Below the pieces are notes generated by a model that was not told where the DNA came from, ran no database searches, and saw only the letters and a program-made list of their open reading frames with translations. This document shows, piece after piece, positions 33,098 through 43,058 of a stretch of DNA of 64,000 nt. Position 1 is the first letter of the stretch, and every line of letters starts with the position of its first letter. Made by a program: the position numbers and the translations under genes. The DNA lies in assembly GCA_963678445.1 (NCBI GenBank), contig OY782877.1:930001-994000 (forward strand), in the 5' to 3' direction. The stretch is from G963678445 sp963678445 (GTDB taxonomy: Bacteria > Hydrogenedentota > Hydrogenedentia > Hydrogenedentales > G963678445).

Positions 33098-33193
33098 CGA
33101 CTGAGACTTCCAAAGCTACCATAAAAAACGGACTTTTGCTGTAGTCAGGCACGTCAAGAACCATATATATTGCCGGTGGTCGCTGGACCACTA
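33093..33193 (+). repeat. Dispersed repeat, copy 10, ending at a stop codon
   Basis: TTTAGCGACTGAGA at the left, CATAAAAAACGGACTTTTGC, and the right end GGTCGCTGGACCACTA. The last three bases are the complement of the TAG stop of the minus-strand GH106-like gene. Confidence 0.8.
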
Positions 33194-36082
33194 GCCGATT
33201 TCAATCCATACATCTTCCAAAAGGCCGGAAGGATAATCTTTGTCAGCGCCTTCGAGCAGGTTTCGCATGGTGTTGGTCACTTTCAGGATAAGCAGGTTGC
33301 TCTGACCGGGCCAGACGAAGCGGGTAATGTCGAGCGTATAGGGTTCCCAGGCGCGTATGCCTGCTACATGGCCGTTTATTTCGACTTCGAGAAGGTTACC
33401 GACTTTGCCTGCGTTGAGTAGTACGCGTTTCCCGGCGATGCTTTCGGGCAGGTCGACATCAGCGGCGTAGGCGGCGGTCCCTGAAAAGTTGGGGTAACCT
33501 TGCGGCTCCCAGGGGCCTGTCTTGATGCCGCGGATGGGGCACAGGTTGGGAATACCGGCGTTCACATCAAGCATGAAGTCACCGGCCAGCCAGATGTATT
33601 CCTCAAGACCGGGTTGTGGAAACCAACCCTGGTTGCGAATGACGATCTCCAGACGGTGGCGTCCGGGTTCCTGGTCGGGCAAATCGACAACGCGGAAATG
33701 GGGATCGATCTCCCAGGGACGCTCTTCGGTCTGAGGAACGCCGTCGAGTAGAATTTCGCTTAGGGTTTCTTCGCCGACCATAGGCAGCACAGCGTCGGCT
33801 ACGCCACAAGGCTGCTTGGGCACCCCGTCGAGCACGAGGCGCAGGTTGGCGATGTGCTCTGTCAGTACGAAATCGGTAGTATAGCGCAGCTCGGTAACTT
33901 TGTGGCGGGTCTCGGTGGTGAAGTGCCAGTTGCGCAGGGCTAAAAAGTTGCCGTTGAATGGGGTGAAATGCCATCGGTCGCTTTCAAGCTTGATGCGTTG
34001 CTCTAGCTTGAATGGGGTTTCTTCGAAGGGATAGGCCGGTGAGTCGGGATTCACTTCGAGAAGCAAGGAACCTGCGGGAGGAAGATGCAGGGGGGCGTGC
34101 AGGCGAGCGTCGGCTTCGTATTGACCTGGAAGCGGGGTGGTCTCCCCTGTTTCTGTATTCCAGATGGTTGCTTCGCCAACCGTTTGTAGGGAGAATTCGG
34201 TCTCGACGGCTTCTGAGCCGGTGTTGGCGAAGAAGTAGAAGTCTTTGTCGTCTTTACGGCGGTGGAGATAGTAGACTTCGGGCGCGTTGCGCAGGATGAC
34301 GTCGGGGGTAACCGGGGCAAGGGCTTCGGACAGCGCGGTTGCGTCGGCGTTGGGAAGCAGGGTGACGCCGGTGAGGGTGTTCAGATGGACGTTCTCCGGC
34401 TTATCGGTGTTGATGATACGCAGGGTTTCGGTCTCTACAGCGACGACGCAGTGTTGCGCTGCCAGTTCGCGTATCATGCGTAAAGAGGCCGCTTGCATTG
34501 AGGTCATCCTGGGCAGGACCAGGGCCTCGAAGCGGAGTCCGTTGATCTCGAAACCGTATTCGTCGATGCTTGCGTTTTGCAGGGACTCTTCGTCTACGAT
34601 GACAAAATCGCGATGCAGTTCGAGCAGGGTCTGGCCCAGGGGCGCAAAGGCGTCTTCCATTTCCTGTATGACGCGTGGGATTTTTTCGCCGGGCACAAAA
34701 TCGGCCCAGACGGAACTCATGGGATAAAACAGCGCTACTTTGGCGACATGTTCGCCACCGGTCATGACTGAGGTGACACGCGCGGTGTGATCGGCCAGGG
34801 TGCGGTAGTAGGGCCAGTGGGGGGCCTGGTAGAATTCTGAGGGGGGGGAGTCTTTTTTGCGACGTCCGGCAATGGAGTAGTAGAAGGCGTGGGGAATGAT
34901 GTAGTTGACGCCGTGCACCATCTGCCAGTCCACCATCCATTTCATGTCTTGCAGGGAAAGACGCCAGCCGCTTTCGCCAAAGGTTTCTGTCATGATCCGG
35001 TCGCGTCCGGCAAGCAGGGCGGCGGAAACGACCATCTTGGGAATCATGCCGATGGGGTTATCTTTGCCTACCTGGATGGTGAGGTGGTCGAGTCCGGGCA
35101 TGTGTTGGTGACGGAGGGGCTTGAAAAGGGTGCCTGTACAGCGGAATTGATAGAAGAGGGGTTCTTCGCCCAGAGCATGTCCGATCATTTGCAGGTTGCG
35201 TTTTTCGCACCATTCGCTGATGGGTTTGTAAAAGGCTTCTTCGAGCATGTCGCTGGCGACATCCCAGTAATCGTAGCGCACTTGTGCGCCTGATTCGCCG
35301 GGCAGGAAGAGTTCGGGGAGATGATCGAGCAGATCGTAGCCTTTCTTTTGCTGGAAGATGTCGGGCAATGTGGGGGTCCAGGGGATGCGGTGGTAATCAT
35401 CGGGGTAGGTGCTAAAGGCGGGTTCGTCGGTAAAGAAACCGGCTAGCCCCAGTGTATTCAGATCGCCCAGTTTTTCTTCGTGGAAATCGTAGGTGGAACG
35501 GATGAATTTCTGGCAGGCTTCGGGATTGAGGGTGTCCAGGTAGGATTCGAACCAGAGGAGCGGTGGGGATTCGAAGGAGACCATTTTTAAAATGGAGTAT
35601 TCGCCTGACTTCAGGGAAAGCGTGTCTTCGTAGACCCGCTGCACTCCTTTGGCGCTGCAATCGAAACTCTCGTGTTCTTTGCTCAGATAGGCCACGACCA
35701 CATCGTCTCGCAGGGAGTATTCTGTGGGGCCTTCGATATGTTCGATTTCCAGCCGCATATAGTGCAGGCGGTTGGCGGGGTCTTCGATCATGGCGCCCCC
35801 AGCAGGTCCACTGGGCCAGTCCCGTTCGTCATAAGCCCAGGCCAACATGTCGCGCTCTTGGGCATGCTCGCAGCAGTGTCGGATGAGGCGCATCCATTCG
35901 TCGGAAAGGTAGGGGGTAATCAGACCGTGGCGGGCATGCATGACAAAACCGCCCAGGCCTTTCTCGTACATTTGTTCGATCTGCCAATCCAGCAAGGATT
36001 GGTCGAGTTTGTGGTTCCAGAACCAAAAGGGCGCCTGCCGAAATTGAGCAGGAGGATTCTTAAAGCGTTCTTCCAACGTCAT
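33191..36082 (-). CDS. GH106-like glycoside hydrolase (putative alpha-L-rhamnosidase)
   Basis: 963 residues without a clear signal peptide. The start APFWFWNHKLDQSLLDWQIEQMYEKGLGGFVMHARHGLITPYLSDEW with WAYDERDWPSGPAGG matches the GH106 alpha-L-rhamnosidase family and its relatives. FFTDEPAFSTYP and MTETFGESGWRLSLQDMKWMVDWQMVHGVNYIIPHAFYYSIAGRRKKDSPPSEFY carry the acidic residues expected in the active site. C-terminal beta domains end with a jelly-roll (GKRVLLNAGKVGNLLEVEINGHVAG). Likely cleaves rhamnose or a related sugar from pectin-like or algal glycans. The substrate is inferred. The stop codon coincides with repeat copy 10. Confidence 0.75.
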   Translation of the reverse strand: MTLEERFKNPPAQFRQAPFWFWNHKLDQSLLDWQIEQMYEKGLGGFVMHARHGLITPYLSDEWMRLIRHCCEHAQERDMLAWAYDERDWPSGPAGGAMIEDPANRLHYMRLEIEHIEGPTEYSLRDDVVVAYLSKEHESFDCSAKGVQRVYEDTLSLKSGEYSILKMVSFESPPLLWFESYLDTLNPEACQKFIRSTYDFHEEKLGDLNTLGLAGFFTDEPAFSTYPDDYHRIPWTPTLPDIFQQKKGYDLLDHLPELFLPGESGAQVRYDYWDVASDMLEEAFYKPISEWCEKRNLQMIGHALGEEPLFYQFRCTGTLFKPLRHQHMPGLDHLTIQVGKDNPIGMIPKMVVSAALLAGRDRIMTETFGESGWRLSLQDMKWMVDWQMVHGVNYIIPHAFYYSIAGRRKKDSPPSEFYQAPHWPYYRTLADHTARVTSVMTGGEHVAKVALFYPMSSVWADFVPGEKIPRVIQEMEDAFAPLGQTLLELHRDFVIVDEESLQNASIDEYGFEINGLRFEALVLPRMTSMQAASLRMIRELAAQHCVVAVETETLRIINTDKPENVHLNTLTGVTLLPNADATALSEALAPVTPDVILRNAPEVYYLHRRKDDKDFYFFANTGSEAVETEFSLQTVGEATIWNTETGETTPLPGQYEADARLHAPLHLPPAGSLLLEVNPDSPAYPFEETPFKLEQRIKLESDRWHFTPFNGNFLALRNWHFTTETRHKVTELRYTTDFVLTEHIANLRLVLDGVPKQPCGVADAVLPMVGEETLSEILLDGVPQTEERPWEIDPHFRVVDLPDQEPGRHRLEIVIRNQGWFPQPGLEEYIWLAGDFMLDVNAGIPNLCPIRGIKTGPWEPQGYPNFSGTAAYAADVDLPESIAGKRVLLNAGKVGNLLEVEINGHVAGIRAWEPYTLDITRFVWPGQSNLLILKVTNTMRNLLEGADKDYPSGLLEDVWIEIG

Positions 36083-36223
36083 TCACACGCCTTTCTTTAT
36101 CGTATCCCATTATTCCAAAACAGAGTATAAAGTAACCTGGATTAAACCAAGTGGTAAACTCTTCGATGTATGTGGTCTGTAAAATTTTCTGTACTATTTC
36201 TGAATTCGTTTATGCCGGGAAGC

Positions 36224-36763
36224 CTATGCTGAATCTTCGAGTGCCTTTAGGGCATGGCAAAAGGCTTCGTGGGCAGCGGCGCCGAAGAGAACGAAGCGTA
36301 CGCGCTGTATGGCGGGGTGTGTTTCCAGGAAGGCTTTTACCGTCTGCAGGGCAAGGGGGGCGGCCTGGTCTATAGGATAGCCATAAACACCGCAGCTGAT
36401 GGCAGGGAAAGAAATGGAGGTAACCTCGTTTTCATGGGCAAGCTCCAGGCTGCGTTGAAAACAACTGGCCAATAGTTCGGGTTCCCCATGGTTGCCGCCA
36501 CGATACACAGGCCCAACGGTATGGATGACATATTTTGCTGCCATGTTGCCTGCGGTTGTGATTTTGGCGTCGCCTGTGGCGCAACCGCCCAGACGGCGGC
36601 ACTCTTCCAGAATAGCGGGGCCTCCCGCCCGGTGAATTGCCCCGTCGACACCGCCGCCGCCTAAAAGGCTTTCGTTGGCGGCATTAACAATGGCGTCTAC
36701 GGATTCCCGTGTGATATCGCCCTCATCAATTTCAAGCACCGCATTTCCTATGCGCGTATGCAT
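36224..36763 (-). CDS. Macrodomain protein (O-acetyl-ADP-ribose deacetylase-like)
   Basis: 179 residues, a single macrodomain. DAIVNAANESLLGGGGVDGAIHRAGG holds the catalytic Asn and Asp of the MacroD/YmdB class, followed by GDAKITTAGNMAAKYVIHTVGP and ISFPAISCGVYGYPIDQAA. Such enzymes remove acetyl from O-acetyl-ADP-ribose or mono-ADP-ribose from proteins. It stands alone, divergent from the beta-galactosidase gene. Confidence 0.92.
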   Translation of the reverse strand: MHTRIGNAVLEIDEGDITRESVDAIVNAANESLLGGGGVDGAIHRAGGPAILEECRRLGGCATGDAKITTAGNMAAKYVIHTVGPVYRGGNHGEPELLASCFQRSLELAHENEVTSISFPAISCGVYGYPIDQAAPLALQTVKAFLETHPAIQRVRFVLFGAAAHEAFCHALKALEDSA

Positions 36764-36965
36764 TGCAAGGCCTCCCCATGTCTACGTTCAATATTGCGCC
36801 AATTCGTCTGACACATTACCCTTCTGACATCCTACCGTATTAGAACGCAAGGCACAACATTCACGGCATGTGTTTTTCGCCTGTCCTTTATTCTACAATG
36901 CAGGGAATTTGCCCGTCGGTAAATCGTCGCACAGATGCTTGATACTACGTAAAGGAGAAACGGTT

Positions 36966-39900
36966 GTGGGTTGGTTGCTGCTTCTGGTCGGAATAGCTAT
37001 TGGGGTGGGTTTGGTTTCACGCCGTGCGGATGCGGTGGAAGATTGGGAAAACCCCCAGGTTTTCGGGGTAAATAAGGAAGCGTATCATTGCACGTTGCTG
37101 CCCTACCCTGATGTGGATACGGCCCTGGAGGAAACATGTGAGGCTTCGCCGTATTATCAATCGCTCAATGGGACATGGAAATTCCATTGGGTGGGAAAAC
37201 CCGCGGATCGACCTGTTTCATTCTATGAACCCACGTACGATGTGGATGCGTGGGATAAGATCCCCGTGCCGTCAAATTGGCAGATGCAGGGTTATGGCAT
37301 TCCCATTTATACCAATTGGATATACCCCTTCCCCGCCAATCCGCCGTATATCCCGCATGAGTACAACCCGGTGGGTTCGTATCGGCGCACCTTTGTTGTG
37401 CCGGAAGAGTGGCAGGAGCGCAAGGTTTTTATCCATTTTGCAGGGGTGGAGAGCGCGTTTTACCTCTGGGTAAACGGACGCAAGGTGGGCTATAGCCAGA
37501 ATAGTATGATGCCGGCGGAGTTTGACCTGACGGAGTATCTGGTTGCGGGGGAAAATGTTTTAGCGGTAGAGGTGTATCGCTGGTCGGATGGAAGTTATCT
37601 GGAAGATCAGGATATGTGGCGGCTGAGTGGTATTTTTCGGGATGTATTCTTGTTCTCCACACCGCAGGTACACCTGCGTGATTTTTTCGTGTGTTGTGAC
37701 ATGGATGAATCCTATCGTGATGCAACCCTTCGGGTGCAGGCCTCTTTACGAAATTATGCAAATATAGACACGAAGGCGTATACGCTGTCGGTCGAACTGT
37801 TGGACGCCGAAGGAGCGCCGGTAGCGGTTTCGCCTGGACTTTCAAAAACAGCCGACACCCTTGCGGAAAATACAGAAACGGTGCTGGAACTGACCGGGCA
37901 GGTATCTGCGCCGCACAAATGGTCTGCGGAAGATCCGTATTTGTACACGGTGCTGCTTGTTCTGAAAGACGCCGCTGGAAAAACCATTGAGGTGGAGCGG
38001 TGTCATTTTGGATTCCGGGTAGTGGAAATCCGTGATAGCCGCTTGTATGTCAATGGGGTTCCTGTCTTGCTTAAAGGGGCCAATCGCCACGAGTTCCATC
38101 CGAAAACCGGACGGAGCCTTTCGCTGGAGTGGATGGTACAGGATATTGAAATTCTGAAGCGTTTCAACTTCAACACGGTACGCACTAGTCATTACCCAAA
38201 CGATCCGAGGTGGTATGAGCTTTGTGACCGGTACGGAATTTTTCTGATTGATGAGGCCAATTGTGAAGCGCATGGAATGGGCTATGAATCGGATAAGACG
38301 TTGGGCAATGATCCGCAGTGGGAGGCGGCGCATATCGATCGTCAGGAATCAATGGTGCTGCGGGATCGCAATCACCCTTCGATTATTATCTGGTCGATGG
38401 GGAATGAATCGGGGGGCGGCTGTAATTTTACGGCTTGTGCAAAAGCGATCAAGGCGCTGGATGTGTCACGCCCAACGCATTATGAGTTGATGAATGAGGC
38501 GGCGGATATTGACAGTACGATGTACCCTTCGGTGGAAGCGTTGGCCGAAGCGGGAAAAGTCGATTCTCCCAAACCCTTCATTATGTGTGAGTATGGCCAC
38601 GCTATGGGCAATGCGGTGGGCAACCTGCAGGAGTATTGGGATGTGATTGAATCGCATCAGCGCTTGATTGGTGGCTGTATCTGGGAGTGGGCGGATCATG
38701 GCATACGAAAATATGCGGATGAGGAACCGGATGCACAGGGGGAACGCCGGAGTTATTGGGCGTATGGTGGTGATTTTGATGATCAGCCGAATGACGCTAA
38801 TTTCTGTATGGATGGATTGCTGTTTCCGGATCGAGCGATTACAGCGAAAATACAGGAGGTGAAGAAGGTTTATGAATATATCGACATGGAAGCGGTAGAT
38901 TTGTGTACGGGACGCATACGGGTACGAAATAAGTATTTTTTCACTAACCTGAAAACATTCGCCGTGTGTTGGAAGGTGCTGGAGGATGGGGTAGTTATTC
39001 AGGAGGGTACTGCACCGTCGCTGGCGCTTGAAGCGGGAGAATCCATGGAGATGACGGTGCCTTTCGTTGCCCTTGACGCGCTTGCGGGTGCGGAGTATGT
39101 ACTTCGGGTGAGTTTTCATCTGTCTGAGGCAACGGATTGGGCACAGTCAGGTCATGAAGTTGCGTGGGAGCAGTGGCCGCTCCCCTATGAAAACGCTGCG
39201 GCGAAACGCATGACAATCGAGGCTGCGCCGTTGAAGGTGTCTGAGGAGGTGGATGGGTTGTGTGTACAGGGGGACACATTCTCGCTACGCTTCAGTCGGC
39301 AACGTGGCGGATTGGTGGAGTATGTTGCCCATGGGATACCGTTGATTCAGGATAATGGCGTGGATGTGAACGGCCCTACTTTGTCGCTGTATCGTGCGTT
39401 TACCGATAATGACCGGGCGTATGAATCCAAATCAGACCTCCGAAAAGCCTTTCTGGAGGCGGGTCTGCGCCAGTTGAAAACCTATGTGCGCGGGTTCTCC
39501 TGGAAGGAGAGCTCTGGGAAGGTACAGGTAGAAATTACTCTGGATTGCCTGGGGAGCAAGGGACGCGGCTTCGCCCATGTCTTGGTTTATACTATTGAAA
39601 GAAATGGCTGGGTGCATGTAGAAAACCAACTTACGCCCAAGGGAGAATTGCCTTTGTTGACCCGGCTGGGTGTGCAGCTTTCTCTGTCTTCTTCTCTTCA
39701 TAATTTTGAATACTATGGCCATGGTCCGCATGAGAACTATCCCGACCGGATGACGGGGGCGGCTTTGGGGCACTACGCCAGCACGGTGGATGAACAATAT
39801 GCTCCGTATCCCTTTCCGCAGGAAACGGGCAATAAAGAAGGTGTGCGCTGGGCCTTGTTAAGCAATGGCGACGGCGCGGGTGTGCTGGTAAAACCGGATA

Positions 39901-40160
39901 CGCCGCTTTCCCTCTCGGCATTGCCGTATACGGCTGCCGATCTGGATGCCGCGAGCCACACGCATGAGCTGAAACCAAGACGTAGTGTTGTACTGGTGAT
40001 CAATCATCGGCAATCCGGTCTGGGTAACGCCAGTTGTGGTCTGGCGGGGGTACTGGAACCCTATCAGTGTCACCCTGAAGCCTGCTCATTCGGTTTCACC
40101 CTACGCCCGTACACGCCCCAGTCAGGCGATGCCGCTGCGTATGCACGCATTCTTTTATAG
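36966..40160 (+). CDS. GH2 beta-galactosidase, exported
   Basis: GTG at 36966 follows AAAGGAG with eight-base spacing and begins a signal sequence (GWLLLLVGIAIGVG to ADAVED); 1064 residues. Five-domain LacZ layout: WENPQVFGVNKEAYHCTLLPYP, PSNWQMQGYGIPIYTN, RLSGIFRDVFL, FNTVRTSHYPND, the acid/base Glu in WSMGNESGGG and the nucleophile Glu in FIMCEYGHAMGN, then the C-terminal small-chain domain with YYGHGPHENYPDR. It hydrolyses terminal beta-galactosides, here probably in the periplasm or outside. Full length. Confidence 0.92.
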   Translation: MGWLLLLVGIAIGVGLVSRRADAVEDWENPQVFGVNKEAYHCTLLPYPDVDTALEETCEASPYYQSLNGTWKFHWVGKPADRPVSFYEPTYDVDAWDKIPVPSNWQMQGYGIPIYTNWIYPFPANPPYIPHEYNPVGSYRRTFVVPEEWQERKVFIHFAGVESAFYLWVNGRKVGYSQNSMMPAEFDLTEYLVAGENVLAVEVYRWSDGSYLEDQDMWRLSGIFRDVFLFSTPQVHLRDFFVCCDMDESYRDATLRVQASLRNYANIDTKAYTLSVELLDAEGAPVAVSPGLSKTADTLAENTETVLELTGQVSAPHKWSAEDPYLYTVLLVLKDAAGKTIEVERCHFGFRVVEIRDSRLYVNGVPVLLKGANRHEFHPKTGRSLSLEWMVQDIEILKRFNFNTVRTSHYPNDPRWYELCDRYGIFLIDEANCEAHGMGYESDKTLGNDPQWEAAHIDRQESMVLRDRNHPSIIIWSMGNESGGGCNFTACAKAIKALDVSRPTHYELMNEAADIDSTMYPSVEALAEAGKVDSPKPFIMCEYGHAMGNAVGNLQEYWDVIESHQRLIGGCIWEWADHGIRKYADEEPDAQGERRSYWAYGGDFDDQPNDANFCMDGLLFPDRAITAKIQEVKKVYEYIDMEAVDLCTGRIRVRNKYFFTNLKTFAVCWKVLEDGVVIQEGTAPSLALEAGESMEMTVPFVALDALAGAEYVLRVSFHLSEATDWAQSGHEVAWEQWPLPYENAAAKRMTIEAAPLKVSEEVDGLCVQGDTFSLRFSRQRGGLVEYVAHGIPLIQDNGVDVNGPTLSLYRAFTDNDRAYESKSDLRKAFLEAGLRQLKTYVRGFSWKESSGKVQVEITLDCLGSKGRGFAHVLVYTIERNGWVHVENQLTPKGELPLLTRLGVQLSLSSSLHNFEYYGHGPHENYPDRMTGAALGHYASTVDEQYAPYPFPQETGNKEGVRWALLSNGDGAGVLVKPDTPLSLSALPYTAADLDAASHTHELKPRRSVVLVINHRQSGLGNASCGLAGVLEPYQCHPEACSFGFTLRPYTPQSGDAAAYARILL

Positions 40161-40196
40161 AAACCCGTTCTCTCACAGACAAGATTTGGAGAAGAA

Positions 40197-41411
40197 ATGA
40201 CTATTCAGTTTAGCCTGAGCGTTAAAGAGCGCACGTTGGTGTTGAAGCATGTGCAGGGTCTGGATACGGCGCAACGCGCACAGCTGCAGTTTGCGGTTGC
40301 CAAGAAAAAGCAAATTGACTATTCCTTTTCAACGGATATGTTTTCCGAATTCTTGCAGGCGCTGGCGGCTGCATGTCCTGCGGTGGAAAACCCAAAGGAA
40401 CAACGTGCGTTGTGCCGGATTTATGAACGTCTGGAAGCTGTTGGCGGTCTGGATATGCTGGACGATGGTGAAATCCTGGAGGAAATACCGCCATTTATCC
40501 AAGAAGAACTCATGCAGGCGTTGGCAGAAAAGCAACCGGAGACGTTGGAGGAGGCGGAGGCGATTTTTATGGAAATAGCGCAAAAGTATACTTCAGAAAT
40601 AGCGGTTGATTTGGGTGATTATTCCGTCGATCAGGTTGGCGCAGTACTTGAGTCCGACTGGCAAAGCCCGGATTCTGTGCTGCAACTACATGAAGATATC
40701 CCAATGGATATGTTGGAAAAGTCTGATTTTTTATATGATGCCTGCCTTTTATTGGGATTATTACACGAACAGCAGGGCGCAAAAACGACAAAAGCGGGTA
40801 ACCTGAACCGCAATTTTGTCGAAGAGCTTGCGGAGCAAATGCGCGGCTGTAAGCATTTCTTAGAAACAAGATCGGGCTTAAAAACCGTTTTTAATGAGGA
40901 GGATGTTTCTCCTCTTGACACTTTGCGCCATGTGGTGCAATACGCAGGCCTGATTCGTAAGTATAAAGGAGAATTTTTGCTTACGAAAAAAGGGGAGCGC
41001 CTCTTTTCGGAGAACCATAGGGGGGAGCTGTTTAAAGAATTGTTCCTTTCCTTTTTTCGGGAGTTTGATTTGGCGTTTTTCGGCGGGGAAGAGCTGCCGG
41101 AAATTCAGGATTCAATTGCGTATAGCTTTTTGCGATTGAAAGATCTGGCCGTAGACTGGGTAAGCATCGAATCCATTTGCGAAAAGCTCTTTTTGCCGGG
41201 CGTGTTAGAATTGATCCCCCAATCAGATGCTACAGGTATCGCTTATGCCTCTTTGCACGCTGAATCACGTATCTTGAACCCCATGGCAAATTTTGGGTTG
41301 CTGGAATTTCGTTACAAAAAGAACGGAGACCTTCCTAAAACCCAGGAGATTGGCGAAGTACGCAAGACGCCGCTCTTTGATGCTTTTCTGGAATTTCGTT
41401 TTGAGGAATAG
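40197..41411 (+). CDS. Uncharacterised protein, faint similarity to pRiA4b ORF-3-type proteins
   Basis: 404 residues, acidic, mostly helical, no signal peptide or membrane segment. ATG follows GGAGAAG closely. The middle (LLGLLHEQQGAKTTKAGNLNRNFVEEL, then LIRKYKGEFLLTKKGERL) recalls a helical winged-helix-like part found in some pRiA4b ORF-3 and SEC-C-linked proteins, where a TKKGNL motif precedes a second TKKG motif. I do not recognise a catalytic site. It is three bases from the uridine kinase start, so the two are co-expressed. Confidence 0.6.
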   Translation: MTIQFSLSVKERTLVLKHVQGLDTAQRAQLQFAVAKKKQIDYSFSTDMFSEFLQALAAACPAVENPKEQRALCRIYERLEAVGGLDMLDDGEILEEIPPFIQEELMQALAEKQPETLEEAEAIFMEIAQKYTSEIAVDLGDYSVDQVGAVLESDWQSPDSVLQLHEDIPMDMLEKSDFLYDACLLLGLLHEQQGAKTTKAGNLNRNFVEELAEQMRGCKHFLETRSGLKTVFNEEDVSPLDTLRHVVQYAGLIRKYKGEFLLTKKGERLFSENHRGELFKELFLSFFREFDLAFFGGEELPEIQDSIAYSFLRLKDLAVDWVSIESICEKLFLPGVLELIPQSDATGIAYASLHAESRILNPMANFGLLEFRYKKNGDLPKTQEIGEVRKTPLFDAFLEFRFEE

Positions 41412-41414
41412 GGT

Positions 41415-42026
41415 GTGAGCATTCTTGTAGGAATAACAGGGGGCTCGGGTTCGGGTAAAACATCGCTGGTAGCGGCTTTGGCCAAACGCCTGGCAGGGCG
41501 TGTGGCTGTGCTGGAGTATGACTGGTATTACCGTGATCAACGGGAGCGCTCCATGGAGGAGCGTCTGAAGACGAATTATGATCACCCTGATGCTTTGGAG
41601 GAGAATCTGCTATTAGAGCACTTGGAACAGCTCCGGGCGGGCAAAATGGTTGCAGCGCCACAGTATGATTTCGTGGCGCATGTGCGTATGTCTATACAAC
41701 GTCGGATAACGCCTGCGCCGATACTCCTGCTGGAAGGAATCCATGCATTAACCTCGCCAACGTTACGCGCACAAATGGATCTGTCTGTATTCATCGATGT
41801 GCCGGCAGATCTACGGTTCATCCGGCGCTTGCAGCGCGATGTGCGTGTACGGGAACGGTCTATGGAGAGTGTCGTTGCTCAGTATCTACATCAGACACGA
41901 CCGATGTATGAGGAATTTGTAGCCCCCGTGGCCAGCCAAGCAGATTTTCGGATATCTGGCTTGGAATCACCGGATGAGTGTGCCCGTCAGGTCTGTGCCG
42001 AAATCGAAAAACGCTTTGCGCTCTAA
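41415..42026 (+). CDS. udk: Uridine kinase-family nucleoside kinase
   Basis: 203 residues with a GTG start. Walker A GGSGSGKTS at 9-17, EYDWYYRD, NYDHPDAL and PQYDFVAHVR are the Udk signatures for Mg-ATP and uridine binding; then ILLLEGIHAL and FIDVPADLRFIRRLQRDVRVRERS, the lid. It phosphorylates uridine/cytidine in pyrimidine salvage. DFVAHVR replaces the more common DFxxHTR, so the substrate may vary. Confidence 0.88.
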   Translation: MSILVGITGGSGSGKTSLVAALAKRLAGRVAVLEYDWYYRDQRERSMEERLKTNYDHPDALEENLLLEHLEQLRAGKMVAAPQYDFVAHVRMSIQRRITPAPILLLEGIHALTSPTLRAQMDLSVFIDVPADLRFIRRLQRDVRVRERSMESVVAQYLHQTRPMYEEFVAPVASQADFRISGLESPDECARQVCAEIEKRFAL

Positions 42027-42035
42027 GTCCATAAG

Positions 42036-43001
42036 TTACTTGCCGTAGCGACGGATATGGTCTTTGTATTCCATCTGGCGTTGACGGCAGCGGATATCCT
42101 CCAGCAAGGCGCGGTTGACGCCAATCAGGTCTGCGACGAGCCCGATAATGATGAGAAAGAAGCCTGTCCCCATAAAAAACACCCCGAACAACAAGGACTG
42201 CATGTGCCCTGCACCGCCGTCGCGAAAAAAATGGAAGAGAAAGCGAATAATGGGCGCTATACCGAGTAAAAAGCTACATGCGCCGGGGATGGCGAAGAAA
42301 CGGAAAGGGCGATAGGTCATAAATATACGTACGATGGTGAAAAGAGAGCGTTGTATGTATACGGGAATACTTTTCACTAGTCTTGAAGGACGAAGATCTT
42401 CGTTAGTGCAAATCGGCACCGAGGTGATGGCCATGTTTTTACGCCCTGCCTGGATGATGGTCTCCAGGGTGTAGGTGTAGTTGCCGAAAACGTTCAGGCG
42501 CATGGCGGCATCGCGGGTCATGGCGCGGAAACCGCTGGGGGCATCGGGAATGTCAGTGCCGCTGGCCATGCGAACGACCCAGGAACCCAGCTTTTGTAAC
42601 ACTTTTTTCATGGGGGAAAAATGGTCGATATTCAGGATAGGGCGTTCCCCAACCACAATCTCGGCACGGTGCTCAAGAATAGGGGCAACCAGCTTGGGGA
42701 TGTCATCGGCGTTGTACTGGTTGTCCGCATCGGTGTTGACAATAACGTCCGCGCCTTTCATAACGGCGTAGTCCAGACCCGCCATAAAGGCCGTTGCCAA
42801 CCCTCGATTGCGGCGCAGCGGCAGCACATAGTCTACGCCGTGTTGCTGAGCAACTTCTGCCGTATTGTCCGTAGAGCCGTCATCTATCACCAGCCATTCC
42901 ACCACATCAAAGCCGGCTACTTTTCGTGGCAATGCGTTTAGCGCAATACCCAGTGTTTTTTCTTCGTTATAACACGGAATTTGTATGATAAGTTTTTGCA
43001 T
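42036..43001 (-). CDS. GT2 family glycosyltransferase (polyprenyl-phosphate sugar synthase type)
   Basis: ATG at 43001 (MQKLIIQIPCYNEEKTLG) is the natural start; 321 residues. GT-A fold: DDGSTDNTAEVA, GLDYAVMKGADVIVNTDADNQYNADDIPKLV with the DxD-like metal site. The catalytic part is followed by two TM helices (FFAIPGACSFLLGIAPIIRFLF and SLLFGVFFMGTGFFLIIIGLVADLIG), as in DPM1/GtrB-like enzymes that load sugars on undecaprenyl phosphate. Last gene of the glycan operon. Confidence 0.85.
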   Translation of the reverse strand: MQKLIIQIPCYNEEKTLGIALNALPRKVAGFDVVEWLVIDDGSTDNTAEVAQQHGVDYVLPLRRNRGLATAFMAGLDYAVMKGADVIVNTDADNQYNADDIPKLVAPILEHRAEIVVGERPILNIDHFSPMKKVLQKLGSWVVRMASGTDIPDAPSGFRAMTRDAAMRLNVFGNYTYTLETIIQAGRKNMAITSVPICTNEDLRPSRLVKSIPVYIQRSLFTIVRIFMTYRPFRFFAIPGACSFLLGIAPIIRFLFHFFRDGGAGHMQSLLFGVFFMGTGFFLIIIGLVADLIGVNRALLEDIRCRQRQMEYKDHIRRYGK

Positions 43002-43058
43002 GATCCTATCCTGTCCCCAAATCAAGCGCAGTATATCAAAAAGAAACAAAAGACGGTA

